Assembly: GCF_011516635.5 (NCBI RefSeq)
Contig: NZ_CP096255.1
Span: 1,488,001-1,552,000 of the forward strand
DNA length: 64,000 bases
DNA from: Bradyrhizobium barranii subsp. apii
Lineage (GTDB): Bacteria > Pseudomonadota > Alphaproteobacteria > Rhizobiales > Xanthobacteraceae
Reading direction: 5' to 3'
Each line of letters begins with the position of its first letter. Position 1 is the first letter of the stretch. Under the pieces are notes generated by a model that ran no database searches, was not told the DNA's origin, and saw nothing but the letters and a program-made list of their open reading frames with translations. Of the stretch, positions 36,258 to 46,555 are shown in pieces. Both the position numbers and the translations under genes were made by a program.

Positions 36258-37028
36258 TCAAGAGACCGGTTGATCTTGAGCGGGTTGCTTCTGCTTCCTG
36301 AGGCTCTCTCCTTTGAGTTCGATGCGGTAGGCATTGTGGACGAGGCGATCGAGAATCGCGTCGGCGATGGTGGGGTTGCCGATGATTTCGTACCAGCGAT
36401 CGACGGGCAGCTGGCTGGTGACGATAATCGAGCGGGCTTCGTATCGATCCTCGACGATTTCGAGCAAATCACGGCGCTGGTCGGCGTCGAGAGGTTCTGG
36501 TCCCCAGTCGTCCAGGATCAGCAGATCAAGTCGTGCGATCGCCCGCAGCATCTTGGTATAGCGGCCATCGGCGCGGCCGAGTGCGAGAGCGGCGAAGAGA
36601 CGCGGCACACGATGGTAGGCAACTGAGAAGTCGTCTCGGCAAGCCTTGTTGCCGAGGGCACAAGCGAGCCAGCTCTTGCCGACGCCGCACGGCCCGGTAA
36701 CAAGGAGATTATGTCGTGCCCGGATCCAGTCGCCAGCGGCGAGTTTTAGAAAGAGCGTGCGGTCGAGGCCGCGGATAGCGCGGTAATCGACATCCTCGAC
36801 GCAGGCGGCATGACGCAGCTTGGCGGCTCGAGCTCTGCTTTCGAACCGCTTTTGCTGGCGCAGCGTTTTCTCGTGTTCCAGGAGCAACGCCAGCCATTCG
36901 GCGTGTTCGAGGCTGCGCGCTTCGGACTGGGCATCGAGGTCCTTGAAGCCTTTGGCCATACCGTGGAGACCAAGGCTATGCAGCAGGTCGAGGGTGGGAT
37001 GGGTGAGCATGCTGGATAATCCTTTCAA
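36258..37028 (-). CDS. istB: IS21 helper ATPase IstB (second IS21)
   Basis: AAA+ ATPase, 256 aa. Walker A GPCGVGKSWLACALG (about residue 110), Walker B LLILDDWGPEPL (about 170), followed by SIIVTSQLPVDRWYE. The first Met may be the internal MLTHPTLDLLHSLGLHGMAK, the usual IstB start. Overlaps the istA stop by four bases. Intact. Confidence 0.94.
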   Translation of the reverse strand: MKGLSSMLTHPTLDLLHSLGLHGMAKGFKDLDAQSEARSLEHAEWLALLLEHEKTLRQQKRFESRARAAKLRHAACVEDVDYRAIRGLDRTLFLKLAAGDWIRARHNLLVTGPCGVGKSWLACALGNKACRDDFSVAYHRVPRLFAALALGRADGRYTKMLRAIARLDLLILDDWGPEPLDADQRRDLLEIVEDRYEARSIIVTSQLPVDRWYEIIGNPTIADAILDRLVHNAYRIELKGESLRKQKQPAQDQPVS

Positions 37029-38560
37029 TGGAAGTAACCGGGGCCGCGCAGATTGGGATGTTCGATGATCGCGTCCTCGGTATCGCGAGAACTGCGTTCG
37101 AGCTTGTTGGCGATGATGGAGGCGATGCTCTTGTAGGTCAGTGCGCTGACCGCGACCGCGCGGGCCGCGATCAGCTCGGCGCGTTCGGGATCAATATCCT
37201 TGAACAGCCGAAGCACGCCGAGACAGGTCCGGAATCCCTGTTCGGGATGAGGCCGATTGGCCAGGATGGCGAGAACGAGCCCCTCGGTGTTGGGCCCGAT
37301 CGACCGCCCCCAGCGCCGGAATCGATCGGGAGTCCACTCGGCGTAACGCCGATGCGCACTGGGCATGTGATCGGGATCAGTGCCGTGCCGGCGGCCGCCA
37401 TAACGGCGCTGGTGAGCAGCAACACGCAAACCCCGATGGAACAACTCGATGGTCCGGGTGGTGGCGCGAACGTCGACCTGCTCCCGGATCAGGCCGTGTG
37501 GAACTGAGTAGAAGAAGCCGTCGACCTCGACGTGATAATCGAGCGAGACGCGGGCCAGGAGCCATTCCGCGAACTGATAGTCGGCATCCGGCAACGGCGC
37601 CAGGACAGGCATCTCGACGGTCTCGAACAATTGTCGGCGGCTGACGCCGATCCGGCGCATGACGTGGGCGTTGATGCGCTCCAGCGCGGCGGCGATTGCC
37701 GCATTCGCCTCAGCCAGCGAGAAGAAGGTCTGCCGGCGAAGCCGCCCGAGGATATAGGTCTGGGCAAAACGCACTCCGGCTTCCACTTTTGCCTTATCCC
37801 GGGGCTTTCTTGGCCGTGCCGGAAGGATGCCAACGCCGTAATGGGACGCCATCATCCCGTAGCTGCGATTGATTTCGGGGTCGTAGAACGACGCCCGGTG
37901 CACGCCGGACTTCAGATTGTCAGGGACGACGAGGCGTGGCACCCCGCCAAAGAACCGGAACATTCGGACATGAGCCTCGATCCAGTCCGGAAGTGTCTGC
38001 GTCCAGGTCGCCTCGGCGTAGGTGTAATTCGAGGCGCCAAGCACGGCGACGAAGATCTCCGCGTCGCGCACAACCCCGGTTGCGCGATCAACGATCATGA
38101 TCTTCTTGCCGGAGTAATCGACAAAGACCTTGTCGCCGGCCGGATGGTCCTGCCGCATCGTCGGAGACAGCCGCCGCTCGAATTCCCGGAATAAATCGCA
38201 GAACCGGCTGTAGCCATAACCTTCCGGATGGACCGCCCGGTACTCCTCCCACAGCACCATCAGATTGACGCCAGGCCGCTTCAGCTCACAGGCCAGCGAG
38301 GCCCAATCCGGCTCCCGGCGCCGGCGGAAGCCGCGCCTGACGCCGGCATGGGCAAACAGACGTTGTTCAAGAACGGCGTCGGTCAGATCGCCCGCCAAAG
38401 GCCACGCCAGCCCGGCAGTCGAGGCACGCTTGAGATTGTCCTGGATCGTGCTGCGCGCCACCCCGAGCGTGCGCCCGATCTCCCGGGCGCTCACCCCATC
38501 ACGGGCAAGCCGCAGCATCTGTCGTATCTGTCGCATGGTCAGTTCTCTCTTGGCCGGCAT
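37025..38560 (-). CDS. istA: IS21 transposase IstA (second IS21)
   Basis: About 511 aa. I chose the ATG at 38558-38560 because GAGGGG lies seven bases upstream; the frame extends further to 38650. The HTH is near the N-terminus (AREIGRTLGVARSTIQDNLK). The integrase core has GDKVFVDYSGKKI (Asp), RLVVPDNLKSGV (Asp) and KAKVEAGVRFAQTYI (Glu). No lesions; probably active together with istB. Confidence 0.94.
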   Translation of the reverse strand: MPAKRELTMRQIRQMLRLARDGVSAREIGRTLGVARSTIQDNLKRASTAGLAWPLAGDLTDAVLEQRLFAHAGVRRGFRRRREPDWASLACELKRPGVNLMVLWEEYRAVHPEGYGYSRFCDLFREFERRLSPTMRQDHPAGDKVFVDYSGKKIMIVDRATGVVRDAEIFVAVLGASNYTYAEATWTQTLPDWIEAHVRMFRFFGGVPRLVVPDNLKSGVHRASFYDPEINRSYGMMASHYGVGILPARPRKPRDKAKVEAGVRFAQTYILGRLRRQTFFSLAEANAAIAAALERINAHVMRRIGVSRRQLFETVEMPVLAPLPDADYQFAEWLLARVSLDYHVEVDGFFYSVPHGLIREQVDVRATTRTIELFHRGLRVAAHQRRYGGRRHGTDPDHMPSAHRRYAEWTPDRFRRWGRSIGPNTEGLVLAILANRPHPEQGFRTCLGVLRLFKDIDPERAELIAARAVAVSALTYKSIASIIANKLERSSRDTEDAIIEHPNLRGPGYFH

Positions 38561-38756
38561 CCGCTTCCCCTCGTGGATCAACGAGGGACTTGATGCCTGA
38601 AGGACTGACCCAAACGAAAACGCCGACTTCCAAAACCCGGCCGGCTTCAAATCGGAATGCCGGCCGGTTTCATTTCGGAATCGTGGCCGGCTTCAAATCG
38701 GAACGATGGCCGGCTTCAAGTCGGAATACCCGGCCGGAATAAATCGGAATCCGCAG

Positions 38757-38923
38757 TACATCAGCCCGTTGGCAATCTCGCGCAGGTCCACCGTACGCTT
38801 GTTGCCGCCGCGCTTGGCCGGCGGGATGCGAGGCGCGATCAGCGCCCACTCCTCGTCGGTCAAGTCGCTCGGATAGCGCAGGCGGCTGCGGTCGTAGCGT
38901 GCACGGTTCTCGGTAGTCCACAT
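38757..38923 (-). pseudogene. IS5-family transposase copy 1, N-terminal portion
   Basis: Start codon and first about 55 residues (MWTTENRARYDRSRLRYPSD, then LTDEEWALIAPRIPP) of the transposase, cut at GLMY by the IS21 element. Confidence 0.9.
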
Positions 38924-39165
38924 TGGCGGCGCGTCCCCATCGAATCAGGCCGCTCACCTTGAATCACAATCGATTCATTCGACTCAACATGTTTTGGAAC
39001 AGACACTCAGGCCTGCTTTGGGTTCAAATAGAAAGGGGAACTGTGGTCAACCTCCAACCTTCAGAGCGGCGACCGTACGACTGACTTGCGCAGTATCGGG
39101 GATAGGGGCGCGGAGGCTCAAGACGACTGCGTTATTTCCACCACGCATCATTGCCACCACGCATC

Positions 39166-39274
39166 GCTCGTCGAGGATCCGTCCCTTCTCCGCTCGTGTG
39201 GCCGACCCGTAACGCTCCGTTACCGCCGACACCACCTCGCGCCGCGCGCGCATGCTGATCTTTCCCGCATAGAC
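39166..39274 (-). pseudogene. Integrase-type transposase, N-terminal scrap
   Basis: Minus strand reads MRARREVVSAVTERYGSATR, then AEKGRILDE. This resembles the first helices of ISNCY-type integrase-core transposases (AVxxRYRxSTRAEKGRILDEF), after which homology stops. Confidence 0.55.
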
Positions 39275-39455
39275 GCCACCGAACCAATTCGATGGCACCG
39301 CCCCAATCATCGGCGAAAAGTTGTCCAGTAACATTCTGGGTGAGGCAATGCGGGGGTCAAATTTGCAAACGATGACGTAATTGCGGTCGGCGCCCGCGGC
39401 TCGAAAGGTCCGCTATCTTCAAGCCTTCCCGCAATCTCGCGAATCGGAGGGGGCT

Positions 39456-40550
39456 ATGAAGCAATATGTTGGGCTGGATGTCTCGCAAAGAGAAACGTCA
39501 GTATGTGTGGTCGACGAAGTGGGTCAGGTCTTGTTCGAGGGAAAGGCCAAGTCCGACCCGGGGGCGCTCACGGCACTGCTTCGCAAGCGGGCGCCACAGG
39601 CGGAGCGCATCGGATTTGAGACCGGGGCGATGGCGAGTTGGCTATGGCATGAACTTCGTAGGGTTGATCTTCCGGTGGTCTGCATCGACGCGCGGCATGC
39701 CCACGCGGCTTTGTCCGTACGCATGAACAAGAGCGATCGGAATGATGCTCGAGGTCTGGCCGAATTGGTGCGGGTTGGCTGGTATCGAGAAGTCAAAGTC
39801 AAGAGTGAGGAAAGTCAGAAGATCCGCGCGATACTCATCGCGAGATCTCGGCTCGTGGCCATTCGTCGAGATATCGAGAACCAGGTCCGCAGTCTAATCA
39901 AAGAATACGGCTTGCTCTTCCCACGCGCGATCGGACTGAAGTTTCGCAATCAGGTCTGCGAGCTATTGGGCGAAGATCATCAACTCCTCGGTGTGATCGC
40001 GCCGCTTCTGTCGATCCATGAGCAGATCTGCAAGCAGCAAAGCAAGTTCGACGACGAAGTCCGCCAGTTGGCGAAGTCGGATGAGACGACGCGCCGCCTG
40101 ATGACGGTTCCTGGTGTCGGCGTCGTGACCGCCTTGGCCTTCCGCCATACGATCGACGACCCATCGCGCTTCCGATCGGCATCAAGCGTCGGCGCCTATC
40201 TGGGTCTTACGCCCCGACGAAACCAGTCTGGTGAAACTGACATCAACGGCAAGATATCACGATGGGGCGACCGTCTTCTCCGAACGTACCTGTACGGGGC
40301 GGCGACCGTCCTGCTTTATCGAACGAAGAAATGGTCCTCTCTCAAGGCTTGGGGCATGAAGCTCGCCAATCGGATTGGCATGCGAAAGGCAAAGGTCGCC
40401 ATCGCGCGCAAAATCGCCATCGTTCTTCACTGTATCTGGGTCGACGGCGGATTCTCGCCTTTGACGGCCTTACTGCCGGAGAAGGCTTCTAGCCGGTCGA
40501 AGAAGCTCGAGTCGTCCGCGGTGACTGTGAACGATTCCCATTTGGACTGA
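39456..40550 (+). CDS. IS110-family transposase, apparently intact
   Basis: DEDD (RuvC-like) transposase. The ATG at 39456 follows GGAGGGGGCT; the frame is open to 39381 without a site. N-terminal [20 protein letters not shown] holds the first acidic residue, [15 protein letters not shown] the Glu, and [14 protein letters not shown] the following Asp pair. The C-terminal transposase_20 domain has [37 protein letters not shown] and [15 protein letters not shown]. About the last 22 codons come from antisense oleate hydratase sequence, so the stop codon is supplied by the target. The only IS110 in the window without frameshifts. Confidence 0.88.
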   Translation: MKQYVGLDVSQRETSVCVVDEVGQVLFEGKAKSDPGALTALLRKRAPQAERIGFETGAMASWLWHELRRVDLPVVCIDARHAHAALSVRMNKSDRNDARGLAELVRVGWYREVKVKSEESQKIRAILIARSRLVAIRRDIENQVRSLIKEYGLLFPRAIGLKFRNQVCELLGEDHQLLGVIAPLLSIHEQICKQQSKFDDEVRQLAKSDETTRRLMTVPGVGVVTALAFRHTIDDPSRFRSASSVGAYLGLTPRRNQSGETDINGKISRWGDRLLRTYLYGAATVLLYRTKKWSSLKAWGMKLANRIGMRKAKVAIARKIAIVLHCIWVDGGFSPLTALLPEKASSRSKKLESSAVTVNDSHLD

Positions 40551-41476
40551 CCGATCTTGGAAGCGAAGGCGGCGGGGTAGCCGAAATCCGGACTCTTGGC
40601 AGCCAGGCGCTCCCAAAGTTTCCACGTCCTCCAGTTCGCTCCGTATTCAGCACGGGAACCGTGTCCATCGAACCGTAGCTCGTATCGGATGTCATTGGCC
40701 CGTTGGTCACGAACACAAGATCCCGTTCGGCCAGATCGATGGCGCGATCTTCGCCGCAATGCCGATAGCGCAAGCGCGTCGCGGTCTTCGTCCCGCCTTC
40801 GGCGACAATGTCAACATCGGTCACTTCCGTCCCCATCTCCAGCCGCACGCCCCGCGCCGTCAACCATGCGACGGTCGGACGGACCATGGCGTCGAACTGG
40901 TTGAGCTGGGTGCGGTAGATCCCCGCGAAAGTGTCGATCGTCGAGAACAGATGCAGGAAGCGCAGACAGTATCGCTTGAACTCGACGGCACTGTGCCATG
41001 GCGCAAATGCAAAGGTTGTAGACCAGATGAGCCAGAACTTGCTGCGGAAAAGTGGGGTTCGAACCAGTTCTGGATCGTCCTGGCGTCGAGCACCGATTCT
41101 GGAGCCGCGCAAGGCGCGCTCAGGTCGAGCCGATCTTTCTCAGTTCGTCCTTCGCCGATTTGGTCTCGTCGGCAATCGAGGGAATGAAGGATAACAAGTC
41201 GTAGGTACAGTTGAACTTTTCCTCGAACATGCGCCCGCCGCGCATGACATATCCGTCCTTCGGATCGCCATGTGCGTCGAGGCTTCCGCCGAACTGCTCC
41301 ATTTGCTCGAACAGGACGACATTCGGGCCGGATAGCCCGCCCTCCTTGACGAGGTAAGCCGCTGCGGCCAGGGCGGCGATGCCTGTTCCGACCAAATAGG
41401 CCTTGCGAGGAGCCGCCTGCTTCGGTGGATTAAGGCGAGAAACGAGAGAAGCAGAGGACATAAAGTTCGCCAGCAT
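40483..41476 (-). pseudogene. Oleate hydratase (MCRA family), truncated and deleted
   Basis: FAD-dependent fatty-acid hydratase relic. N-terminal part: AYLVGTGIAALAAAAYLVKE (Rossmann), then FGGSLDAHGDPKDGYVMRGG and RMFEEKFNCTYDLLSFIPS, all family hallmarks. A deletion with frameshift near 41110-41140 follows. Then FWLIWSTTFAFAPWHSAVEF, TIDTFAGIYRTQLNQFDAMV and FVTNGPMTSDTSYGSMD, another shift, and [39 protein letters not shown]. It ends at FSG, where the IS110 element begins. The C-terminal third is lost. Confidence 0.92.
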
Positions 41477-42005
41477 CTAGCGGTTGGAATGTCTATGCAA
41501 TCGGCGCGCCGATGGCGCCGTGCAAAACAATATGATCGCGAAGCACAGCTCCCGGACTGCATCATAATCAACAAGCGCCAGAAGCCCTTCGGGGTGCACA
41601 GCCACATGCAGTCGCCGTCGAGCGCCTGACCATAAGCAGCAACGGCGCCGCGATCATCGAATTGGATCAAGCCATACCAGCAGCGGCTGCGCGGCGCGCA
41701 AAAGCTGATTGCGGGCTTTGCTCGAAGACGGAATAGGAGCGCCGTCATGTCGGGCTTACAACCATCTCCGTCTTCAACCAGACAAGACAGAAAGCAACCG
41801 GACAAGACGGAAATTGAGACGGTGCCAGTTGTCGCCTTTGCCGAAGTCGAGCATACGTCAGTACGAAGATGCCCAAGGCGACCTTACAAGGTGCTTGGCC
41901 AGCGGCCGGGTTGAGTTCGAGCGCAAGCACATACCCGGTCCTTTGCGCATCGCGAAAGTCTTTCGGGATGGCGCCACACTTCTGAACCAGGGTCCGTGTT
42001 ACCTC
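41477..42005. other. No gene recognised
   Basis: A minus frame (about 41500-41750) reads CWYGLIQFDDRGAVAAYGQA and might be a decayed gene; no family, start site or partner can be supported. Confidence 0.35.
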
Positions 42006-42761
42006 CTATCTCATCTGTGAGGCGCTCCATACCCTGAGAGCCCGGGCTGTGAGGCTGGCGTTCGCCAGTTCTCTCCAGGACTTCCGTACTTCCATCCAAC
42101 GGATTTTTCGAGCGGGCAAGGTATCAAGCAGTTTTCGGGCAATTGGTACAAACCGCACAGCTTCCGAGTTCGGGTCGCGCTTGGCATCTTCGAGAATTTT
42201 GAGAGTGGCCGCTTCGGACCGTCTCCAGCCCGACTCGGTGAACCTGCTCTCCGCGAAATACTCAAAACAGGTCCGGAACCTCAAAGCGCGGCCGATGATC
42301 GTATGGGCTGGCAATCCCGCCTCGCTCAGCCACCTCCGAAGATGGTCACACCACCCTTTGCTGCTGCATTCGAGAAGACCACCACCTTCCAAGACCAGAA
42401 GCGCTGCCATGCCAGCGATCTCGCATCGTACCTCCTCATTCTGGCCTTCGAACCAGTTCCGGACTGCATGCAGTGGCGTCACCGGCCGATTCACAATCGA
42501 TACCTGTGCCGCGCCGGCGCGATAGAACGGAACCACGTTTTTCAGCGATGGCAGGCGCGGCCACGGCCTCCCTTCTGCGTCCCACAAGACCCAACGCTCA
42601 GCGATCCTCTTTGCCTCGTCGGGCGACCTGCTTCGCCAAAGCTCTTTGAGCGCCTCATTGACGTAATATGAGACGTCAGCTTTCAGACCGCATGTACGTG
42701 CTATTGCTGCGAGGCGACCGGCGTCAATGAGCCGCGCCGCGAAGTTGTTCTCCGCGTTCAT
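42006..42761 (-). CDS. Unrecognised 251-aa protein
   Basis: Clean reading frame with normal composition: no signal peptide or membrane helix, several Trp/Arg-rich helices (ADVSYYVNEALKELWRSRSP, KRIAERWVLWDAEGRPWPRL) and a central VLEGGGLLECSSKGWCDHLR. I do not recognise the family. It stands alone, with mobile-element debris on both sides, so it may be accessory cargo. Start ATG at 42761; no better alternative. Could be the fragment of a larger protein, since the C-terminus ends without a clear domain boundary. Confidence 0.6.
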   Translation of the reverse strand: MNAENNFAARLIDAGRLAAIARTCGLKADVSYYVNEALKELWRSRSPDEAKRIAERWVLWDAEGRPWPRLPSLKNVVPFYRAGAAQVSIVNRPVTPLHAVRNWFEGQNEEVRCEIAGMAALLVLEGGGLLECSSKGWCDHLRRWLSEAGLPAHTIIGRALRFRTCFEYFAESRFTESGWRRSEAATLKILEDAKRDPNSEAVRFVPIARKLLDTLPARKIRWMEVRKSWRELANASLTARALRVWSASQMR

Positions 42762-43229
42762 TTGCCGACGTGCTTGGTTTGCTGCTCAGTTCCGATCATC
42801 AACCTTCAGAAGGTACCACAATCTCCAACTTGTCATACCCACCTCATTCGGTACGGCGTGGACGTATGCAAAGCCAATGGAAGTGGGCTGGCTGGGCCTT
42901 CGCGCTCTTATTGATTTTCGGAGAAGTCACTGACGGCGAAAAGGACAATCCACTTTCAGGCTAAGAAGTGCCACTTGGACTTTGCCAAGAAATCCTGGTC
43001 GAGGTCGTTCCGCGAGGGATCGAAGATGCTGGATCGTCGCAAAACACAGCCCCCCTCTGCGGTGAGGTAAGCTATTCACGCATCGCCGCACGAAGGGGAC
43101 GATTCCGTGCAAAGACCCCGCTGCTGTCCCGCTCAGAACTGAACGCCATGCCGAATTCGGTTGCTATGATACAGCGCCGCCTCAGGAGCGCGTTGGTTGG
43201 GCGTATAGCTAGGACGACTCCACATTCAT
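42762..43229. other. No gene recognised
   Basis: Short frames only. Confidence 0.4.
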
Positions 43230-43960
43230 TGAAGCCAAAAGCAGATTGCGGCGAGATGGACAAACGCGAGGAAGTTCGGCCCGTCGGTCGAATCGCGTAG
43301 CGAAGCGGCGGAAGTGTTTTGAGCTTGTTGAGCAGCGCTCGATGCGGTTTCTCAGCTTGTAGATGTAGATCGTTTCGTCGTGGGGGATCGGGACCTTGCG
43401 AGAGCGGCTGAGGAATTCTGCTTGGGAGTTCCTGTCTGCGATGGTTTTGCGCAGATGTCGTTGTAGTCATAGGCCCTGTCGGCTAGCACGGCCTCGGCCT
43501 CAAAGCCTTCGAGCAGGGCTTTCGTAGTGAGATTGCCGTGTCGTTGACCGGCCATGAGACGACCGAGGCCGTTGCAGAGCATCTGGATCTTGGTCGTCAA
43601 ACAACCTCCGGAGCGCCCGAGTTCTTGAGTTTTGGCCCCCTTCTCCGCTCGCGGCCTGCTGGTGGACGCGAACCAGAGTGGTGTCGAGCATCAGGTATTT
43701 ATTGTCGCGATCCCGGATCAGTTCGGCAAACACTTTCTCCCACACGCCGCTTTGGCCAGCGGGAAACCGCGCAGGCACGCTGTTCCACTTGCCATAGCGC
43801 TCCGGCAGGTGCAGGTGCTGCCAGTAGGCGCCGGACCGCGGAACCCGCAACCCCGTTCACGAACAGACGGTTGTCGACACCGCTGCGGTCGCGATCACCC
43901 ACCTTGCCCGCCAGCATCTGCCCGAGGATCGATAGAACGCGCTGTCCAGGCGCAGGATCA
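43230..43960 (-). pseudogene. IS5-family transposase (different subgroup), multiply frameshifted
   Basis: Minus-strand pieces in order: AGKVGDRDRSGVDNRLFVNG, RSGAYWQHL and LPERYGKWNSV, VFAELIRDRDNKYLMLDTTL, TKIQMLCNGLGR, LLEGFEAEAVLADRAYDYN, and ETIYIYKLRNRIERCSTSSK. This is the complete order of a short IS5-type (IS1031/IS427-like) DDE transposase, but spread over at least four frames. Confidence 0.85.
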
Positions 43961-44374
43961 CGCAATTGATGAATGGGCGATTGCGGCCGACGTCATGATT
44001 CTTCTTCGACTCTTCCTCGACCGGCTGCGCGACTCCCGAGAACCGTCCCAGTTAAGCCGCGCTCCACCTAGAAGGTGCCGGCATAGTCGCTTGCCTGGGT
44101 TAGTGCGGTATGGGCGATCTCCGGCAACTGGATTTTCCCGAGCTTTTTGAGCAACGAAGAATGCGGCGCGCCTGCTCGACCAGCTTCAGCGCGAACTTTC
44201 TGACCGAGAAGCCATTGCCCTGCTCCGGACTCATTCCGAAAAACTTTCTCGCTTTCGCGATGGTCGACGAAGAGAAATTGGTAAGTGGAGCTTCGGATCT
44301 GACCTGGAGAATGACAGCGAAAATGAGCGCCATTGCGCGGAGCGCCTGAGGCTAAGCGCGCGAATGAATGAAGC

Positions 44375-45778
44375 TTACGCGGCAATCACACGATTGCGAC
44401 CTTCATGTTTTGCGCGATAGAGCCGCTGATCGGCGACGTTCAGCAATCCGTCAAGCGTGTCTCCATCGCGCCCGAACTCCGACACCCCAACGCTGATGGT
44501 GACGCCGACCGACGGCTGAGCTTCGACGTCGAATGCAGTGCCTTCAATCGTCGATCGAAGGCGTTCGGCTACCGCGTAAGCCGTGTCGAGCGTCGCCCCG
44601 GGCAGCAAGACCATGAATTCTTCACCGCCCACGCGTGCGACAGAGTCATAAGGGCGAATTGCCTCCAAACACTTTCGCACAAATGCGCGGAGCACCCCAT
44701 CGCCGACGCTGTGACCACGTGAGTCATTGATAGCCTTGAAATGGTCGAGATCGAGCGACAGCAGAGATAATGGAGCACCGGTTCGTTTGGCCCGCGCGAT
44801 CTCGGCGCCGATATGGTCGAGGAAGTGTCGCCGATTTCCGGCACCGGTCAGTGGGTCGGTGGCGGCAAGGCGTTCTAACCTTTGATTGCTCACCTGCACT
44901 TGCTGTAGCGCCCTTTGAGTGTGGGCCATCGAATCGGCCAGGCGGGCCATCATTTCTTCCTGGCTATAGATGGTCGAGAAGGATTGCGTCGTTCGGAAAG
45001 CCTGGACAACGCCATAGCTGAGCAGGAAGAACCCGCCAGCAAAGATCGCGTGGGCGAGCCACCACATATGATTCCACGGTGCCGCCAAAATGAATGCGAG
45101 CGACGATAACGCAAACCACGCGACCGAGATGCCGAAAACAAGCATGAGCGGCGAGTGAATCCCTCGCATGAGCATGACCGCGACGTTCAGCGCGCTGAAC
45201 ACCAGTGCACCGCCCTCCATGGACAAGCGTACCGCCGGGTGTCCCGCATAGGGGGAGTAGGCGATCAATGCGACAGCTATATCCACGGTCAGGAACAGGC
45301 TGGTCCACATCAGCCATGTGCGCGCATCCGAACGCTTCTCGACCTCGTCTGATGGCTGGTTATAGCTGAGCAGCCCAACGAAGAGAAGAATCGACATCGC
45401 GAGACGCGACGCCGGTCCATAGAGCAGAAACAGCCAGATGTTGCGGTGTGCCATCCTGGTGAAGGCGCCGTGCAGTAAATAGATCAATACGAAGCCGAGA
45501 AAACCCAGCGTCAACCAACGCAACAGAGGTTCGCCGGAAGACCGGTAGCAGCGACACGTCACGTAGGTGACGAACAGCCCTTCGAGGGTGGCGAGGGCAA
45601 TCGCGAATTCATGGAATGGGTGATTTTCGAATTTTAGCGTGGGATCCTGCTGGAAATACAGGTAGGCAATGAACTGGGCAGGCATCAAGGCGAAGGCGAT
45701 GAGGAGAAGGCTCATATACGCCTGTGTGATCAGCCGGAGCGCATTAGGCGGCTCGGGTACCGCACGATTGGTGCTCAT
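44375..45778 (-). CDS. Membrane-bound diguanylate cyclase (GGDEF)
   Basis: Makes c-di-GMP. The N-terminal about 270 residues contain about seven hydrophobic segments (e.g. YMSLLLIAFALMPAQFIAYL, AMSILLFVGLLSY, IFAGGFFLLSYGVVQAF), a membrane sensor module. A short coiled-coil (QRALQQVQVSNQRLERLAAT) leads into the GGDEF domain, with DPLTGAGNRRHF, LLSLDLDHFKAINDSRGHSV and the active-site ARVGGEEFMVLLP near residue 386. RPYD lies five residues before GGEEF and is a complete I-site, so product inhibition is likely. I place the start at 45778 (MSTNR); 45784 is an alternative. About 467 aa. Its product could feed the PilZ-bearing synthase at 49 kb. Confidence 0.93.
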   Translation of the reverse strand: MSTNRAVPEPPNALRLITQAYMSLLLIAFALMPAQFIAYLYFQQDPTLKFENHPFHEFAIALATLEGLFVTYVTCRCYRSSGEPLLRWLTLGFLGFVLIYLLHGAFTRMAHRNIWLFLLYGPASRLAMSILLFVGLLSYNQPSDEVEKRSDARTWLMWTSLFLTVDIAVALIAYSPYAGHPAVRLSMEGGALVFSALNVAVMLMRGIHSPLMLVFGISVAWFALSSLAFILAAPWNHMWWLAHAIFAGGFFLLSYGVVQAFRTTQSFSTIYSQEEMMARLADSMAHTQRALQQVQVSNQRLERLAATDPLTGAGNRRHFLDHIGAEIARAKRTGAPLSLLSLDLDHFKAINDSRGHSVGDGVLRAFVRKCLEAIRPYDSVARVGGEEFMVLLPGATLDTAYAVAERLRSTIEGTAFDVEAQPSVGVTISVGVSEFGRDGDTLDGLLNVADQRLYRAKHEGRNRVIAA

Positions 45779-45784
45779 ATGCAA

Positions 45785-46555
45785 TACCGTCTCCCATGAT
45801 GACGTCAGATCGTTTCGTGGACACTTGAGCGTCTCCGAAGGATACTGTCCCAGAGCACCTTCGGTCCTTGTGTACTAGCCAGTTGAAGGAACCAGGATGC
45901 GTCGCGGCCGGAGGCCGTTCAACAACTCGGAGCCCGCGATCACCGCTGCGACGGAGGCATGAGCTTGACCTTTCCGTCCTGCGGCACCCCATCGAGCAGG
46001 CGGCGGCGCGGATAGGGTCGGCCTTGTCGTCCAGCAGCGGCCAGCTCCCGCCGCCGCCGGGATCAGCAGCGCCGCGGACTGCGTTTATGTATTCGAGCCC
46101 ACCGCGTTCAGGCCGCCCGCTCCGCTGGGTCAACGTGTCGTGTGTTCAGCAGATTATTCCGGCCCCTCCCGCGAGTTGTCACGGTCTGCGAGGCGCTCGA
46201 AAACCTCCATCGAAAGACAAGGAAATCACGATCCCGTTGGAAAGGAGTCTGCGTATTACCGTACTCAATCGTCTGCCTACCGCCCCCCGGTAGTGCCGCC
46301 GCCACAATCGGTCCGTTACCGGTTCGGCTCCGAGTCAACACGCGTAATGAGCAAAACCGTAAGCGTCAGCCCGCTTTGATTGGCGAGTTTCTTGTAGGCC
46401 ATCTGCGATCTCCTTCGTCTGGGATGTCCCCGCACTGCGCGACCGGGGCCGTAGGATACCTAAGCTGGTTGAGTTAGCCGCCTGCCAAACCTTGTAGGTT
46501 CCCTAACGCAACCTGTGAGATTGGCTTACGGCAAGGACGAGTTACTCGATCCGTC
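45785..46555. other. No gene recognised
   Basis: About 770 bases with only short proline-rich or arginine-rich frames on both strands; nothing assignable. Likely includes the diguanylate cyclase promoter. Confidence 0.4.

Larger units (their letters stand above)
36130..38756 (-). mobile_element. Second IS21-family element, 2627 bp, 5-bp target duplication TACAT
   Basis: Ends CTGCGGATTCCG and CGGAATCCGCAG are a perfect 12-base inverted repeat. TACAT flanks both sides (36125-36129 and 38757-38761). The uninterrupted IS5 copy at 54.9 kb shows the empty site (GATGTACATCAGCC). Both ends carry repeats of a GAAGCCGGCC-type unit. Different from the IS21 at 8177. Confidence 0.96.
35440..39005 (-). 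mobile_element. IS5-family (IS427-like) element copy 1, 934 bp without its IS21 insertion; flanked by CTCAG
   Basis: Ends are AGTCTGTCCGG (35440) and GGAACAGACA (39005), inverted relative to each other. CTCAG flanks both sides (35435-35439 and 39006-39010), fitting the CTNAG target of IS427-like elements. An IS21 element (36130-38756) sits inside. Subtracting it and its 5-bp duplication leaves 934 bp, exactly the length of copy 2. Confidence 0.9.

Noticed and set aside
38941..39000. ATTCATTCGACTCAACATGT-like string considered as a nod box part
   Set aside because: It is the right end of the IS5-family element and occurs identically in copy 2.
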